37,807 nt of DNA from NCBI GenBank assembly GCA_913050035.1, contig CAJXAC010000018.1, forward strand, positions 1-37,807, read 5' to 3'. Below are positions 9,128 through 17,868 of the stretch, piece by piece (within the stretch, counting starts at the first letter, position 1; each line of letters begins with the position of its first letter). Source of the DNA: an uncultured Gammaproteobacteria bacterium (lineage in GTDB: Bacteria > Pseudomonadota > Gammaproteobacteria > Pseudomonadales > Azotimanducaceae). A program made the translations under genes and the position numbers. The notes beneath the pieces are model-generated. The model was not told the origin of the DNA. It worked only from the letters and a program-made list of their open reading frames with translations, and searched no databases.

Positions 9128-9275
9128 GCGTAGGTACGTTTGCAGGCGTACATATGTTTGAAGTCTAAACGTGAACGACTTCTTTGTTTCGGATCCTAGG
9201 CGCGGTGACTTCACCGTACGGGGATTTGAAACAGCTAGGGTCACGTAAATGAGATGGGCTTAAGGCCCATTTTTT
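9128..9275 (+). other. Structured non-coding segment between tRNA-fMet and rimP (leader or small RNA)
   Basis: No open reading frame with homology is present. Successive local stems can be drawn: GTACG/CGTAC (9134-9138 with 9147-9151) and GAAGTC/GACTTC (9160-9165 with 9177-9182). An 8-bp helix GATCCTAG/CTAGGGTC (9192-9199 with 9235-9242, one G-U pair) encloses a CGGTG/CACCG hairpin (9203-9216). A terminator-like hairpin ends the segment at 9254-9275. In E. coli the metY-rimP interval carries terminators that tune nusA expression, so a leader or attenuator role is the likeliest; an independent small RNA is the alternative. The 5-bp stems alone could arise by chance. Confidence 0.45.
9254..9275 (+). 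terminator. Rho-independent terminator or attenuator upstream of rimP
   Basis: ATGGGC (9254-9259) pairs with GCCCAT (9265-9270), extended by a T-G wobble, around a 3-nt loop, and is followed at once by TTTTT (9271-9275, six T's counting 9270). It lies about 90 nt before the rimP start with no gene before it, so it acts either as an attenuator of rimP-nusA-infB or as the end of a short transcript. Confidence 0.75.
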
Positions 9276-9366
9276 GTGCCAGTAATAAAGATTTCTGGGC
9301 AGGGTGGTGTGTTATCAGAGCATGCATAGCGCCTTACCGAGTCTTTTGAGGCGAGGTTGTAAGTTA

Positions 9367-9825
9367 TTGAATGTTAGGGAGAAACAGATAGAAGAGCTGA
9401 TCGCGCCGACGGTGGAATCACTCGGCTGCGAAGTCTGGGGTATTGAGTACCTCAGCCAGGGAAAATACAGCAAGTTGCTGATCTACATTGACAGAGAAGA
9501 AGGTATTGATGTGGATTTGTGTGCGGCAGTAAGTAGGCACGTAAGCGATTTGTTGGATGTAGAAGAGCTGATAAGCAGCCGTTACACCTTGGAAGTTTCC
9601 TCTCCCGGTATGGACAGAGTGTTATTTAAGGAAAAACACTACACAGACCATGTAGGTGAACGCGTAGAGATTCGATTGAACTACCCTTTTGAAGGGCGGA
9701 AGCGAATAACCGGTGTGTTAGCCGGGGTAGAAGATCACATGGCCATAGTGCAGGAAGCAGAGGATGAATATCTGCTGCCGTTGGAAAATGTTCAAAAGGC
9801 ACGGCTAGTGCCATCTTTTGATTGA
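9367..9825 (+). CDS. rimP: Ribosome maturation factor RimP
   Basis: Assists 30S subunit assembly by promoting early binding of central and head proteins. Starting at TTG 9367 the product is 152 residues and aligns end to end with Pseudomonas RimP: the N-terminal helix ending LIAPTVESLGCEVWGIEY, the SKLLIYIDREEGI strand, the LDVEE and LEVSSPGMDRVLF motifs, and a C-terminal SH3-like domain ending in LVPSFD. A GAGG ribosome-binding site at 9353-9356 is 10 nt from the TTG. An upstream in-frame ATG (9322) would add 15 unconserved residues and lacks a Shine-Dalgarno. nusA follows after 11 nt. Confidence 0.93.
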   Translation: MNVREKQIEELIAPTVESLGCEVWGIEYLSQGKYSKLLIYIDREEGIDVDLCAAVSRHVSDLLDVEELISSRYTLEVSSPGMDRVLFKEKHYTDHVGERVEIRLNYPFEGRKRITGVLAGVEDHMAIVQEAEDEYLLPLENVQKARLVPSFD

Positions 9826-9836
9826 GGCGATTATAA

Positions 9837-11366
9837 ATGAGTAAAGAAATACTTTTGGTGGTTGAGTCCGTATCGCATGAGAAGGGTGTTTCTAAAGACG
9901 TATTGTTTGGTGCTATAGAGTCTGCCTTAGCCGTTGCTACCAAGAAAAGATACGGTGAAGACGCTGAGTTTCGGGTGGCGATTGACCGCGACAGCGGTGA
10001 ATACGAAACCTTCCGTACTTGGACTGTAGTCGACTTCGACGAAATTGAGGCTGACGAAGAGGCAGAAGTAAATCCGGAGGCCCAGTATTCGGTTGAGCAA
10101 GCGCAAGGCTTTAAATCAGACGCGGTACTCGGCGACGTGATCGAAGAGCAGGTTGAGTCGGTTGCGTTTGGGCGCATTGCGGCGCAAACCGCCAAGCAGG
10201 TTATCGTACAAAAAGTCCGCGAAGCAGAGCGGGCCCAAGTCGTAGAAGCCTATGAGTCTAGGGTTAACGAATTGGTCAGCGGCACGGTGAAAAAGTTAGG
10301 GCGCGACAGCGTTATTGTTGACTTGGGCAATAATGCGGAGGGCATTCTCACCCGCGAGCATCTGATTCCGCGAGAAATCTTTCGTGTCGGCGATCGTCTC
10401 CGCGCCATGCTTGTAGAAATTCGTCCCGATAATCGTGGCCCACAGCTGATCTTGTCACGCACTGCACGATCCATGTTAGTGGAACTGTTTAAAGTTGAGG
10501 TTCCTGAAATTTCCGAAGATGTCATTCAAATCCTTGGGGCTGCTCGTGACCCAGGGTCGCGAGCAAAGATCGCGGTTAAAACCAACGATGGCCGAATTGA
10601 TCCGGTGGGCGCGTGCGTGGGCATGCGTGGTTCAAGAGTGCAGGCGGTTTCTGGAGAGTTGGCCGGGGAGCGAATCGATATCGTACTTTGGGATGACAAT
10701 CCTGCGCAGTTAACAATTAACGCCATGGCACCGGCTGAAGTTGCGTCCATCGTTCTAGATGAAGAAACCCACGCAATGGATATCGCCGTTACCGAAGAAA
10801 ATCTAGCTCAGGCCATCGGCCGTGGTGGGCAAAATGTGCGTCTAGCGAGCGACTTATGTGGCTGGTCGCTGAACATTATGACGGAAGAAGAAGCCGCAGA
10901 AAAACTCGAAGCGGAGTCCAGTAAATTCATTGCCGATTTCATGGATGCACTATCGGTGGATGAGGACGTAGCGGCGGTTCTGGTTGAAGAGGGGTTCACC
11001 ACCCTAGAAGAGATCGCCTATGTGCCGTTAGAAGAGATCGTAGCGATAGAAGGATTCGACGAGGAAATCGTCGATGAGCTGCGTAACCGGGCTAAGGACG
11101 CTCTGCTTACTAGGGCCATCGCCAGCGAAGAGGCTTTGGGCGATAACCGACCGGCGGACGACCTCTTAGAGATGGAAGGTATGGATCGTGATTTAGCCTT
11201 CAAGCTGGCTTCTCATGAGGTCATTACGATGGAAGACTTGGCAGAATTGGCCGTGCCTGAGTTGCTCGAAATTGATCCAGATTTAGGTGACGACAAAGCG
11301 GCAGCATTGATCTTGAAAGCCCGCGAGCCTTGGTTCGCTGAAGAGGCAGAAGCGGCGGCGGAATAA
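9837..11366 (+). CDS. nusA: Transcription termination/antitermination factor NusA
   Basis: Binds elongating RNA polymerase and modulates pausing, intrinsic termination and rRNA antitermination. Its 509 residues contain the N-terminal polymerase-binding domain (about 1-130), an S1 domain (about 138-200, GTVKKLGRDSVIVDLG), KH1 (VGACVGMRGSRVQAV) and KH2 (AIGRGGQNVRLAS). Two acidic helix-hairpin-helix repeats (about 370-430 and 445-500) follow, as in other gammaproteobacteria. ATG 9837 is preceded by GAGG that overlaps the rimP stop, suggesting coupling. The window also holds its likely targets: a boxA in the rRNA leader and hairpins in its own operon leader. Confidence 0.97.
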   Translation: MSKEILLVVESVSHEKGVSKDVLFGAIESALAVATKKRYGEDAEFRVAIDRDSGEYETFRTWTVVDFDEIEADEEAEVNPEAQYSVEQAQGFKSDAVLGDVIEEQVESVAFGRIAAQTAKQVIVQKVREAERAQVVEAYESRVNELVSGTVKKLGRDSVIVDLGNNAEGILTREHLIPREIFRVGDRLRAMLVEIRPDNRGPQLILSRTARSMLVELFKVEVPEISEDVIQILGAARDPGSRAKIAVKTNDGRIDPVGACVGMRGSRVQAVSGELAGERIDIVLWDDNPAQLTINAMAPAEVASIVLDEETHAMDIAVTEENLAQAIGRGGQNVRLASDLCGWSLNIMTEEEAAEKLEAESSKFIADFMDALSVDEDVAAVLVEEGFTTLEEIAYVPLEEIVAIEGFDEEIVDELRNRAKDALLTRAIASEEALGDNRPADDLLEMEGMDRDLAFKLASHEVITMEDLAELAVPELLEIDPDLGDDKAAALILKAREPWFAEEAEAAAE

Positions 11367-11372
11367 GAAAAT

Positions 11373-11397
11373 GCTGGCCGCATTGCTGCGGGCCAGC
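11373..11397 (+). promoter_or_regulatory. Hairpin in the nusA-infB gap
   Basis: GCTGGCC (11373-11379) pairs with GGCCAGC (11391-11397); GCA and TGC continue the stem inside with one bulged G, around a TTGC loop. No T run follows, so it is not an intrinsic terminator. The infB ribosome-binding site GGAG (11399-11402) starts 1 nt after the stem, so the structure may affect infB initiation or mark an RNA processing site. Confidence 0.5.
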
Positions 11398-11408
11398 CGG
11401 AGTTATCG

Positions 11409-13955
11409 ATGGCAGATGTAACAGTTAAACAACTTGCAGATACAGTGGGCGCGCCCGTGGATCGTTTGCTTAAGCAGATGATGGAAGCAGGTTTAGAACA
11501 CAAGTCTGAAGGGGACGCTGTAACCGAAGAGCAAAAACAGGTGCTTCTGGGTTTCTTGAAGCGCAGTCATGGTGAGGCAGCCAAGCCAGCGGAAAAAATA
11601 GTCCTCAAGCGTAAGAGCACGGGCACGCTAAAGTCCGGGCAGGGTCGTGCAGGCCGTAATGTCACGGTTGAGGTGCGGCGTAAGCGAACCTACGTGAAAC
11701 GTAGCGAAGTTGAAGCTGCGGAAAAACCTGAGGCAGAGGAAGAAAGCGTTTCCCAAAGCGAGCTGGAAGCCAAGCGTATTCGCGATGAGGAAGCTGCGCG
11801 TATTCAGGCCGAAGAAGATGCGCGCCAAGCTGAGCTGCAGCGCAAGGAAGAAACAGAGCGCAAAGCTGCTGAAGAAAAGCAGCGTCAGGAAGAAGAACAA
11901 CGGCTTGAGCAAGAGCGGCTTGCGGCGGCACAAAAGGTCGAGACAGAAGCGGAAACTAAGAAGGCGGGCGAGCCTGCTGCGGTCTCTGCGGCCGATATAC
12001 AGGCTAAAGAGCAGTCTGAGCAGCGCGGTGGTAAGCGCGGTCGTGGGCGTGAGCGTGCCGGTGGCGGGGCTGGTCGTGGAGACAACCGTCGCCGCGAACT
12101 GAGTTTAAAGTCAGAGCGTCGAACAAAGCGTCGGCAGCCGCAGCGCGATACGCCGTTAAAGGTCGATCAGCAGGGTGGCGAATTTAAGCCAACCGAGTTT
12201 ATTTCGCGCGAAGTTGAAGTCGGTGAAATGATCACCGTTGGAGAGCTGGCGCAAGGAATGGCGGTTAAAGCTGGTGAAGTGATCAAAACCCTTATGGGGC
12301 TTGGGGTTATGGCAACCATCAATCAGACGGTTGATGCTGATACAGCAACATTGGTGATCGAGGAGATGGGTCACCGCATAAAAATTGTCAGCGAAGACGT
12401 GCTCGAAGAGCAACTAGAAGCCTCCTTAGTAATAGAAGGAGAAACCGAGCAGCGTGCGCCCGTGGTTACGGTAATGGGCCATGTGGACCATGGAAAAACA
12501 TCCCTCTTAGATCACATACGCAATACTCGCGTGACCAGTGGCGAAGCTGGAGGCATTACCCAGCACATAGGCGCCTACAGCGTCCCAACGGACAATGGCG
12601 ACGTTACGTTTATCGATACACCCGGCCACGCAGCCTTTACTTCGATGCGCGCGCGGGGTGCCAAGATAACGGATATCGTGGTCTTGGTAGTCGCTGCTGA
12701 TGATGGCGTCATGCCACAAACTGAAGAGGCTATTCAGCACGCCAAGGCTGCCGAGGTGCCGATTATTGTTGCTATTAATAAGATCGATTTAGAAGGCGCC
12801 GACCCCGATAGGGTCACTAACGAACTGGCGGCTAAGGATGTGGTTCCAGAAGAATGGGGCGGTGAAACCCAGTTCATTAAAGTATCCGCGATGACCGGTG
12901 AGGGCATTGATGCGTTATTAGAAGCGATCACCCTGCAGGCTGAACTGTTAGAAATTGGCGCCATCATCGAGGCGCCGGCTCAGGGCGTGGTCATCGAGTC
13001 ACAATTGGATCGAGGGCGCGGACCGGTAGCGACTGTCCTTATTCAGAATGGAACTTTGCGCCAAGGCGATATCGTAATCGCTGGTGAATTCCACGGTCGA
13101 GTTCGGGCCATGCTTAATGACCAGGGTGCTGCTACTAAGGTCGCAGAGCCAGCTCAGCCGGTGGAAGTATTAGGTTTGAACGGCACTCCAGGTGCAGGAG
13201 ATGAGTTCGCAGTGGTCACTGATGAACGCTCTGCGCGCGAATTGGCTGAGTTCCGTCGCGATAAGACCCAAGAACGCTTGCAAGCGATGCAGCAGGCAGC
13301 GAAGCTCGAAAATATGTTCGTCAACATGGCTGAGGGTGAGAAACGCATCCTTAAAGTCGTTGTTAAAGCCGACGTGCGTGGCAGTCTTGAAGCCATTGTG
13401 CAGGCCATGGCTGATATCGGTAATGACGAAGTATCGGTACAAGTGTTGGGTTCCGGTGTTGGTGGTATCTCTGAATCTGACGCCACTATGGCGGTCACCT
13501 ACGGTGCGGCGGTGTTTGGTTTTAATGTTCGCGCGGACAAGCGCGCCAAGACGCTGTTGGAACGCGAGGGCGTTGATCTGCGCTACTACAGCGTGATTTA
13601 TGAACTCATGGATGACATTAAGAGCGTTCTGTCCGGTATGTTGGCTCCGGAAGTGCGCGAAGAAATTGTCGGTATTGCTGAAGTGCGCGACGTCTTTAAG
13701 TCGCCCCGATACGGCCAAATTGCTGGCTGCATGGTGGTCGAGGGAGTCGTCTACCGTAACAAGCCGATTCGGGTGTTACGCGACAATGTGGTGATCTACG
13801 AGGGCGAGTTGGAGTCGTTGCGACGATTTAAAGATGATGTGAACGACGTGCGAAATGGTACCGAGTGCGGTATTGGCGTGCGTAATTACAACGATGTGCG
13901 TCCCGGCGATTCAATTGAAGTCTTCGATACCAAGGAAATTGCACGCGAGCTGTAG
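11409..13955 (+). CDS. infB: Translation initiation factor IF-2
   Basis: GTPase that places fMet-tRNA on the 30S subunit and promotes subunit joining. Its 848 residues comprise an N-terminal IF2_N domain (about 1-52), a highly charged Glu/Lys/Arg/Ala-rich linker (about 100-245, predicted helical), and a second IF2_N-type domain. The G domain has G1 GHVDHGKT at 357-364, DTPGHAAF (G3), NKID (G4) and a SAMTGEG segment. Domains II-IV follow, including the fMet-tRNA-binding C2 region. ATG 11409 is 6 nt after a GGAG ribosome-binding site. E. coli infB has internal starts for shorter isoforms; I could not identify an equivalent with confidence. Confidence 0.97.
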   Translation: MADVTVKQLADTVGAPVDRLLKQMMEAGLEHKSEGDAVTEEQKQVLLGFLKRSHGEAAKPAEKIVLKRKSTGTLKSGQGRAGRNVTVEVRRKRTYVKRSEVEAAEKPEAEEESVSQSELEAKRIRDEEAARIQAEEDARQAELQRKEETERKAAEEKQRQEEEQRLEQERLAAAQKVETEAETKKAGEPAAVSAADIQAKEQSEQRGGKRGRGRERAGGGAGRGDNRRRELSLKSERRTKRRQPQRDTPLKVDQQGGEFKPTEFISREVEVGEMITVGELAQGMAVKAGEVIKTLMGLGVMATINQTVDADTATLVIEEMGHRIKIVSEDVLEEQLEASLVIEGETEQRAPVVTVMGHVDHGKTSLLDHIRNTRVTSGEAGGITQHIGAYSVPTDNGDVTFIDTPGHAAFTSMRARGAKITDIVVLVVAADDGVMPQTEEAIQHAKAAEVPIIVAINKIDLEGADPDRVTNELAAKDVVPEEWGGETQFIKVSAMTGEGIDALLEAITLQAELLEIGAIIEAPAQGVVIESQLDRGRGPVATVLIQNGTLRQGDIVIAGEFHGRVRAMLNDQGAATKVAEPAQPVEVLGLNGTPGAGDEFAVVTDERSARELAEFRRDKTQERLQAMQQAAKLENMFVNMAEGEKRILKVVVKADVRGSLEAIVQAMADIGNDEVSVQVLGSGVGGISESDATMAVTYGAAVFGFNVRADKRAKTLLEREGVDLRYYSVIYELMDDIKSVLSGMLAPEVREEIVGIAEVRDVFKSPRYGQIAGCMVVEGVVYRNKPIRVLRDNVVIYEGELESLRRFKDDVNDVRNGTECGIGVRNYNDVRPGDSIEVFDTKEIAREL

Positions 13956-14011
13956 CTCGTGCGGGTAGCGTAGCATGCAAAGTTTCTTGGAATTGAGCGA
14001 GACCCGCTGAC

Positions 14012-14386
14012 ATGTCTCGCGAATTGCGCGTAGCCGACTTCGTTCGTGACGAAATCGCCAAAATCTTGCAGACGCAAATGCGTGACCCACGGGTTGGCGC
14101 ATTTGTCAGCGTTAGTGATGTTAAGGTCAGTAAAGATCTATCTTATGCGGAAATATATATTTCCTCCTTAGACGTAGATTCGGACGCCAAAAAACAAGAA
14201 TTGTTAGAAGTGCTTAACAATGCGGCCGGCTTTTTTCGTTCAGAGTTGGCTAAGCAGCATAAAATGCGTACGACGCCGCGGCCGCGCTTTCACTACGATG
14301 AACTGTTAGAGTCTGGCCCTCGTTTAGAAAAGCTTATTGCAGATGCTGTAGCTGAAGACACAACGCGGCAGGATCAAAATGGGTAA
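14012..14386 (+). CDS. rbfA: 30S ribosome-binding factor A
   Basis: Cold-shock-associated assembly factor that binds the 30S subunit near the 5' helix 1 of 16S rRNA. It has 124 residues with a single KH-like fold; visible family features are RVADFVRDEIAKILQ at the start, MRDPRVG, VSVSDVKVSKDLSYAEIYIS, and the RPRFHYDELLESGPRLEKLI segment. The N-terminus is a few residues shorter than in E. coli. It is 56 nt after infB, and its last 8 nt overlap truB (14379-14386), indicating translational coupling. No strong Shine-Dalgarno is visible before ATG 14012. Confidence 0.95.
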   Translation: MSRELRVADFVRDEIAKILQTQMRDPRVGAFVSVSDVKVSKDLSYAEIYISSLDVDSDAKKQELLEVLNNAAGFFRSELAKQHKMRTTPRPRFHYDELLESGPRLEKLIADAVAEDTTRQDQNG

Positions 14387-15299
14387 AACTCGGCGGGGCA
14401 GAAAGGTCAGCGGCGTGCTTGTGCTGAACAAGGCTGCGGGAATGACATCTAATGATGCCGTGCAGCAAGCCAAACGAATCTTTGGTGCGCAAAAAGTAGG
14501 GCATACGGGCAGTTTGGATCCGCTGGCTACGGGTGTGCTGCCACTGTGCTTTGGTGAGGCGACTAAGTTCTCACAATATCTGCTGGAGTCGGACAAAAAG
14601 TACCGGACGCTGATTAAGCTCGGGGTGACCACGGATACGGGTGATGCCGATGGCACGGTAATCAGCCAAGCGAGCACCGCGGGTATCGGTGTTGCCGAGG
14701 TCGAACAGGCCCTTGGTGCGTTCCGCGGAGCGATTAAACAGCTGCCGCCAATGTACTCAGCGTTGAAGCATAATGGGCAGCCTTTGTATAAGCTTGCCCG
14801 CCAGGGCATAGCCGTTGAAAGAAAAGTCCGTGATGTAACGGTATTTCAACTTGAAATGACAGGCTTTGATGCCGACGAATTTGAGTTGGAGCTGCATTGC
14901 AGTAAAGGCACTTATGTTCGCAGTATTGCGGAAGATCTGGGCAATGCATTGGGTTGCGGCGCGCATGTGAAGAGTCTTCATCGGCGAGCGGCGGGACCGT
15001 ACTGTGAACAAGAGATGGTCGATCTGGAGGCCTTGCACCAGATTGAAGACCAGCAAGGTTTGGATGCCTTGCTGCAACCAATGGCCAGTGCGGTAGCACA
15101 ATGGCCGGCGGTAAAAATGGTTGAATCCACGGCGCACTTTGTTCGCCAAGGGCAACCTGTGCAGGTAGCGCATGCTCCGGTGAACGGATGGGTGCAGCTG
15201 TTGGAAATAGCCGAGAATGCGCAAGAGCGCTTTCTTGGTGTTGGAGAAATTTTAGCTGACGGACGGGTCGCGCCCCGAAGATTAGTGGTGCACGACTAG
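14379..15299 (+). CDS. truB: tRNA pseudouridine-55 synthase TruB
   Basis: Converts U55 in the T loop of tRNAs to pseudouridine and also acts as a tRNA chaperone. It has 306 residues (E. coli 314). GVLVLNKAAGMTS opens the protein, and the catalytic aspartate is D47 in GHTGSLDPLATGVLP. The Y-R-motif region KYRTLIKLGVTTDTGDADG, QLPPMYSALK, and CSKGTYVRSIAEDLG follow. A C-terminal PUA-like domain occupies about residues 250-306. The ATG lies within the end of rbfA (8-nt overlap). Confidence 0.96.
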   Translation: MGKTRRGRKVSGVLVLNKAAGMTSNDAVQQAKRIFGAQKVGHTGSLDPLATGVLPLCFGEATKFSQYLLESDKKYRTLIKLGVTTDTGDADGTVISQASTAGIGVAEVEQALGAFRGAIKQLPPMYSALKHNGQPLYKLARQGIAVERKVRDVTVFQLEMTGFDADEFELELHCSKGTYVRSIAEDLGNALGCGAHVKSLHRRAAGPYCEQEMVDLEALHQIEDQQGLDALLQPMASAVAQWPAVKMVESTAHFVRQGQPVQVAHAPVNGWVQLLEIAENAQERFLGVGEILADGRVAPRRLVVHD

Positions 15300-15380
15300 A
15301 ACGTTGGCTGAAGCGAGGCGTTGGTACTGTAAATATGCGCGGTTCCATCGCCAATTAACTAGCGTATTAAGGAGACTAAA

Positions 15381-15650
15381 ATGGCGTTAAGTGCCAAGAG
15401 CAAAGCAGAAATCGTTAAGGAATATCAACTTGAAGACGGAGACACTGGCTCTCCAGAAGTACAGGTTGCTCTATTGACCCACAACATCAACACCTTGCAG
15501 GGACATTTCAAGGAGCACCACAAGGATCACCACTCTCGACGTGGCCTGATCAGGATGGTTAATCAGCGTCGTAAGCTGTTGGATTATTTGAAAAACAAAG
15601 ACGTTGCTCGATACGGCGATCTGATCAAGCGTTTAGGGCTGCGCCGTTAA
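15381..15650 (+). CDS. rpsO: 30S ribosomal protein S15
   Basis: Primary binder of the 16S central domain; also contacts 23S rRNA in an intersubunit bridge. It has 89 residues, the exact family length, with the typical [27 protein letters not shown] and LLDYLK segments and a basic C-terminus ending LGLRR. A strong AAGGAGA ribosome-binding site precedes ATG 15381 by about 5 nt. The 81 nt after truB probably contain an rpsO promoter, as in E. coli, but I could not fix hexamers convincingly. Confidence 0.98.
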   Translation: MALSAKSKAEIVKEYQLEDGDTGSPEVQVALLTHNINTLQGHFKEHHKDHHSRRGLIRMVNQRRKLLDYLKNKDVARYGDLIKRLGLRR

Positions 15651-15677
15651 TTCTATATTGAGCTAATACAAAACTGA

Positions 15678-15694
15678 CCGCGCATTTAGCGCGG
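15678..15694 (+). promoter_or_regulatory. Stem-loop in the rpsO-pnp leader
   Basis: CCGCGC (15678-15683) pairs perfectly with GCGCGG (15689-15694) around ATTTA. No T run follows, so it is not an intrinsic terminator. In E. coli a leader stem-loop in this interval is cut by RNase III and bound by PNPase for autoregulation; this shorter hairpin, 20 nt before the pnp start, is a candidate counterpart by position only. Confidence 0.45.
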
Positions 15695-15714
15695 CCTGAC
15701 TCGGAGAATACAAT

Positions 15715-17823
15715 TTGAACCCCATAACCAAACAATTTCAGTTTGGCGATCAGCAGGTTTCTATCGAAACCAACAAGATTGCTAAACAAGCGACCGGTTC
15801 AGTGGTCGTCACCATCGGCAATACGGTGGTTTTAACCACGGTCGTCGGAGCGAAGAGCGCCCGACCAGGACAAGACTTTTTTCCTCTAACCGTAAATTAC
15901 CAAGAAAAAACTTATGCAGCGGGCAAAATTCCAGGTGGCTTCTTCCGCCGTGAAGGTCGACCCAGCGAAAAAGAGACGCTTACTTCGCGACTTATTGATC
16001 GCCCGATTAGGCCCTTGTTCCCTAAAGGTTTTATGAATGAAGTACAGGTGGTCTGTACTGTTGTCTCTACTGACAAGAACCAAGATCCAGATATTGCAGC
16101 AATGATTGGCACCTCCGCTGCATTGGCAATTTCCGGTATTCCGTTTGCGGGACCGATTGGTGCGGCGCGCGTGGGCTATGTCGATGGTCAATACTTGCTC
16201 AACCCCGGTTACGACGTACTCGCGACCTCAGATCTTAATATGACGGTTGCTGGAACCTCTGGTGCTGTACTCATGGTTGAGTCCGAGGCAAAAGAGTTAA
16301 CCGAAGACCAAATGTTAGGCGCTGTTTTATTTGCTCATCAAGAGATGCAAGCGATCATTACTGCTGTGGCTGAGTTGGCCAGTGAAGTTGGCAAACCGGC
16401 GTGGGATTGGCAGCCTGAAGCTAAGGACGAAAGTCTGTTAGCCCAAGTAGAAAGCGCGGTGAAATCCGAGCTGGGTGATGCCTATCGCATTAGCGACAAG
16501 ATGGAGCGCCAAGATCGCGTGCGTGGGCTGCTCGATTCCGCCGTTGAACAAATAGCCGGAGGCGACACCGGTGCACCGAGTGCCGACGATGTGTCTGGGA
16601 TGTTCGGTAAAGTTGAAAAGGACCTAGTTCGTCAGCGTGTGCTAAATGGTGAGCCGCGAATAGACGGACGCGATTTGCGTACGGTCCGACCCATCGAGGT
16701 TGAAGTTGGCGTACTGCCAAAGGCGCATGGATCGGCGCTGTTTACGCGCGGTGAGACTCAGGCGCTCGTGGTAGCGACATTAGGCACGCTTCGCGACGCG
16801 GCGTTGATCGACGCGCTCGAGGGCTCTTATAAAGATACCTTTATGCTGCACTATAATTTCCCACCCTATAGTGTGGGGGAGGCGGGTTTCATGAGCGGGC
16901 CGAAGCGCCGCGAAATCGGTCACGGCAAGCTCGCGCGCCGCGGGGTTAGCGCAGCACTGCCGAATTCTGAAGATTTCCCTTATACCATCCGGGTTGTATC
17001 AGAGATCACCGAGTCTAATGGCTCCAGCTCTATGGCCAGTGTTTGTGGAACATCCCTTGCTCTCATGGACGCAGGTGTGCCGGTGAAAGCGCCGGTAGCT
17101 GGTGTCGCCATGGGCTTGGTTAAGGAAGGCAATCGCTACGCAGTGTTAACCGACATTTTGGGCGACGAAGATCACCTTGGTGACATGGACTTTAAGGTGG
17201 CTGGAACCGCAGCGGGTGTCACAGCCTTACAGATGGATATCAAGATCGACGGTATCACCGAAGAAATTATGGAGGCTGCGTTAGCTCAGGCATTTGAAGC
17301 GCGAGTCCATATTCTTGATGAGATGAATAAAGTTATCAGCGCCTCGCGTGAGGAGTTGTCTGATAATGCACCAGCTATGGTGACCCTGAATGTTCATCCG
17401 GACAAAATCCGCGACATCATCGGTAAGGGTGGTGCGACCATTCGCTCCATCGTGGAGGAGACTGGCGCGGAAGTTGATATCAATGACGACGGTAGCGTGC
17501 GCATTTATGCCGAGGACGGTGCTGCAAAGGATGCGGCGGTAAACCGCATTCAAGAAATCACCGCCGAGGCTGAAGTAGGACGAATTTATAAAGGTAAGGT
17601 TGAGCGCATTGTCGATTTCGGTGCGTTTGTGAATATCTTGCCCGGTAAGGACGGCCTATTGCATATTTCTCAGATCGCTGAGGAGCGTGTTGAGACCGTG
17701 ACCGACTATCTGTCAGAAGGACAGGAAGTCGAGGTTGTGGTCTTAGATGTCGACCAACGTGGACGTATCAAGTTGTCAATCAAGGAGCTGGGAAATTACC
17801 AAGCCCAAGAGGCTGAAGGATAA
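15715..17823 (+). CDS. pnp: Polyribonucleotide nucleotidyltransferase (PNPase)
   Basis: Phosphorolytic 3'-5' exoribonuclease, trimeric, part of the RNA degradosome in gammaproteobacteria. It has 702 residues (E. coli 711). Two RNase PH-like domains flank an alpha-helical domain; [12 protein letters not shown] and [11 protein letters not shown] lie in the first, and [20 protein letters not shown] and [17 protein letters not shown] (catalytic aspartates) in the second. KH ([20 protein letters not shown], about 562-581) and S1 ([28 protein letters not shown]) domains close the protein. The start is TTG 15715 behind CGGAGA; there is no ATG before the conserved N-terminus [10 protein letters not shown]. 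Confidence 0.97.
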   Translation: MNPITKQFQFGDQQVSIETNKIAKQATGSVVVTIGNTVVLTTVVGAKSARPGQDFFPLTVNYQEKTYAAGKIPGGFFRREGRPSEKETLTSRLIDRPIRPLFPKGFMNEVQVVCTVVSTDKNQDPDIAAMIGTSAALAISGIPFAGPIGAARVGYVDGQYLLNPGYDVLATSDLNMTVAGTSGAVLMVESEAKELTEDQMLGAVLFAHQEMQAIITAVAELASEVGKPAWDWQPEAKDESLLAQVESAVKSELGDAYRISDKMERQDRVRGLLDSAVEQIAGGDTGAPSADDVSGMFGKVEKDLVRQRVLNGEPRIDGRDLRTVRPIEVEVGVLPKAHGSALFTRGETQALVVATLGTLRDAALIDALEGSYKDTFMLHYNFPPYSVGEAGFMSGPKRREIGHGKLARRGVSAALPNSEDFPYTIRVVSEITESNGSSSMASVCGTSLALMDAGVPVKAPVAGVAMGLVKEGNRYAVLTDILGDEDHLGDMDFKVAGTAAGVTALQMDIKIDGITEEIMEAALAQAFEARVHILDEMNKVISASREELSDNAPAMVTLNVHPDKIRDIIGKGGATIRSIVEETGAEVDINDDGSVRIYAEDGAAKDAAVNRIQEITAEAEVGRIYKGKVERIVDFGAFVNILPGKDGLLHISQIAEERVETVTDYLSEGQEVEVVVLDVDQRGRIKLSIKELGNYQAQEAEG

Positions 17824-17841
17824 GCCCTGAGACAACCCATT

Positions 17842-17868
17842 AAAAAGCCGGCGTATGCCGGCTTTTTT
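17842..17868. terminator. Bidirectional terminator between pnp and acs
   Basis: AAAAAGCCGGC (17842-17852) pairs with GCCGGCTTTTT (17857-17867) around GTAT, with T runs on both strands. On the plus strand it ends the rimP-pnp operon. On the minus strand the 11-bp stem starts at the acs stop codon (17867-17869) and ends acs transcripts with almost no 3' untranslated region. Confidence 0.92.

Noticed and set aside
11367-11408. nusA-infB hairpin as an intrinsic terminator
   Set aside because: There is no T run, and infB must be transcribed through it; it was listed as a regulatory structure instead.
14734-15354. 206-codon open frame antisense to truB
   Set aside because: Low-complexity shadow of truB without a plausible start signal.
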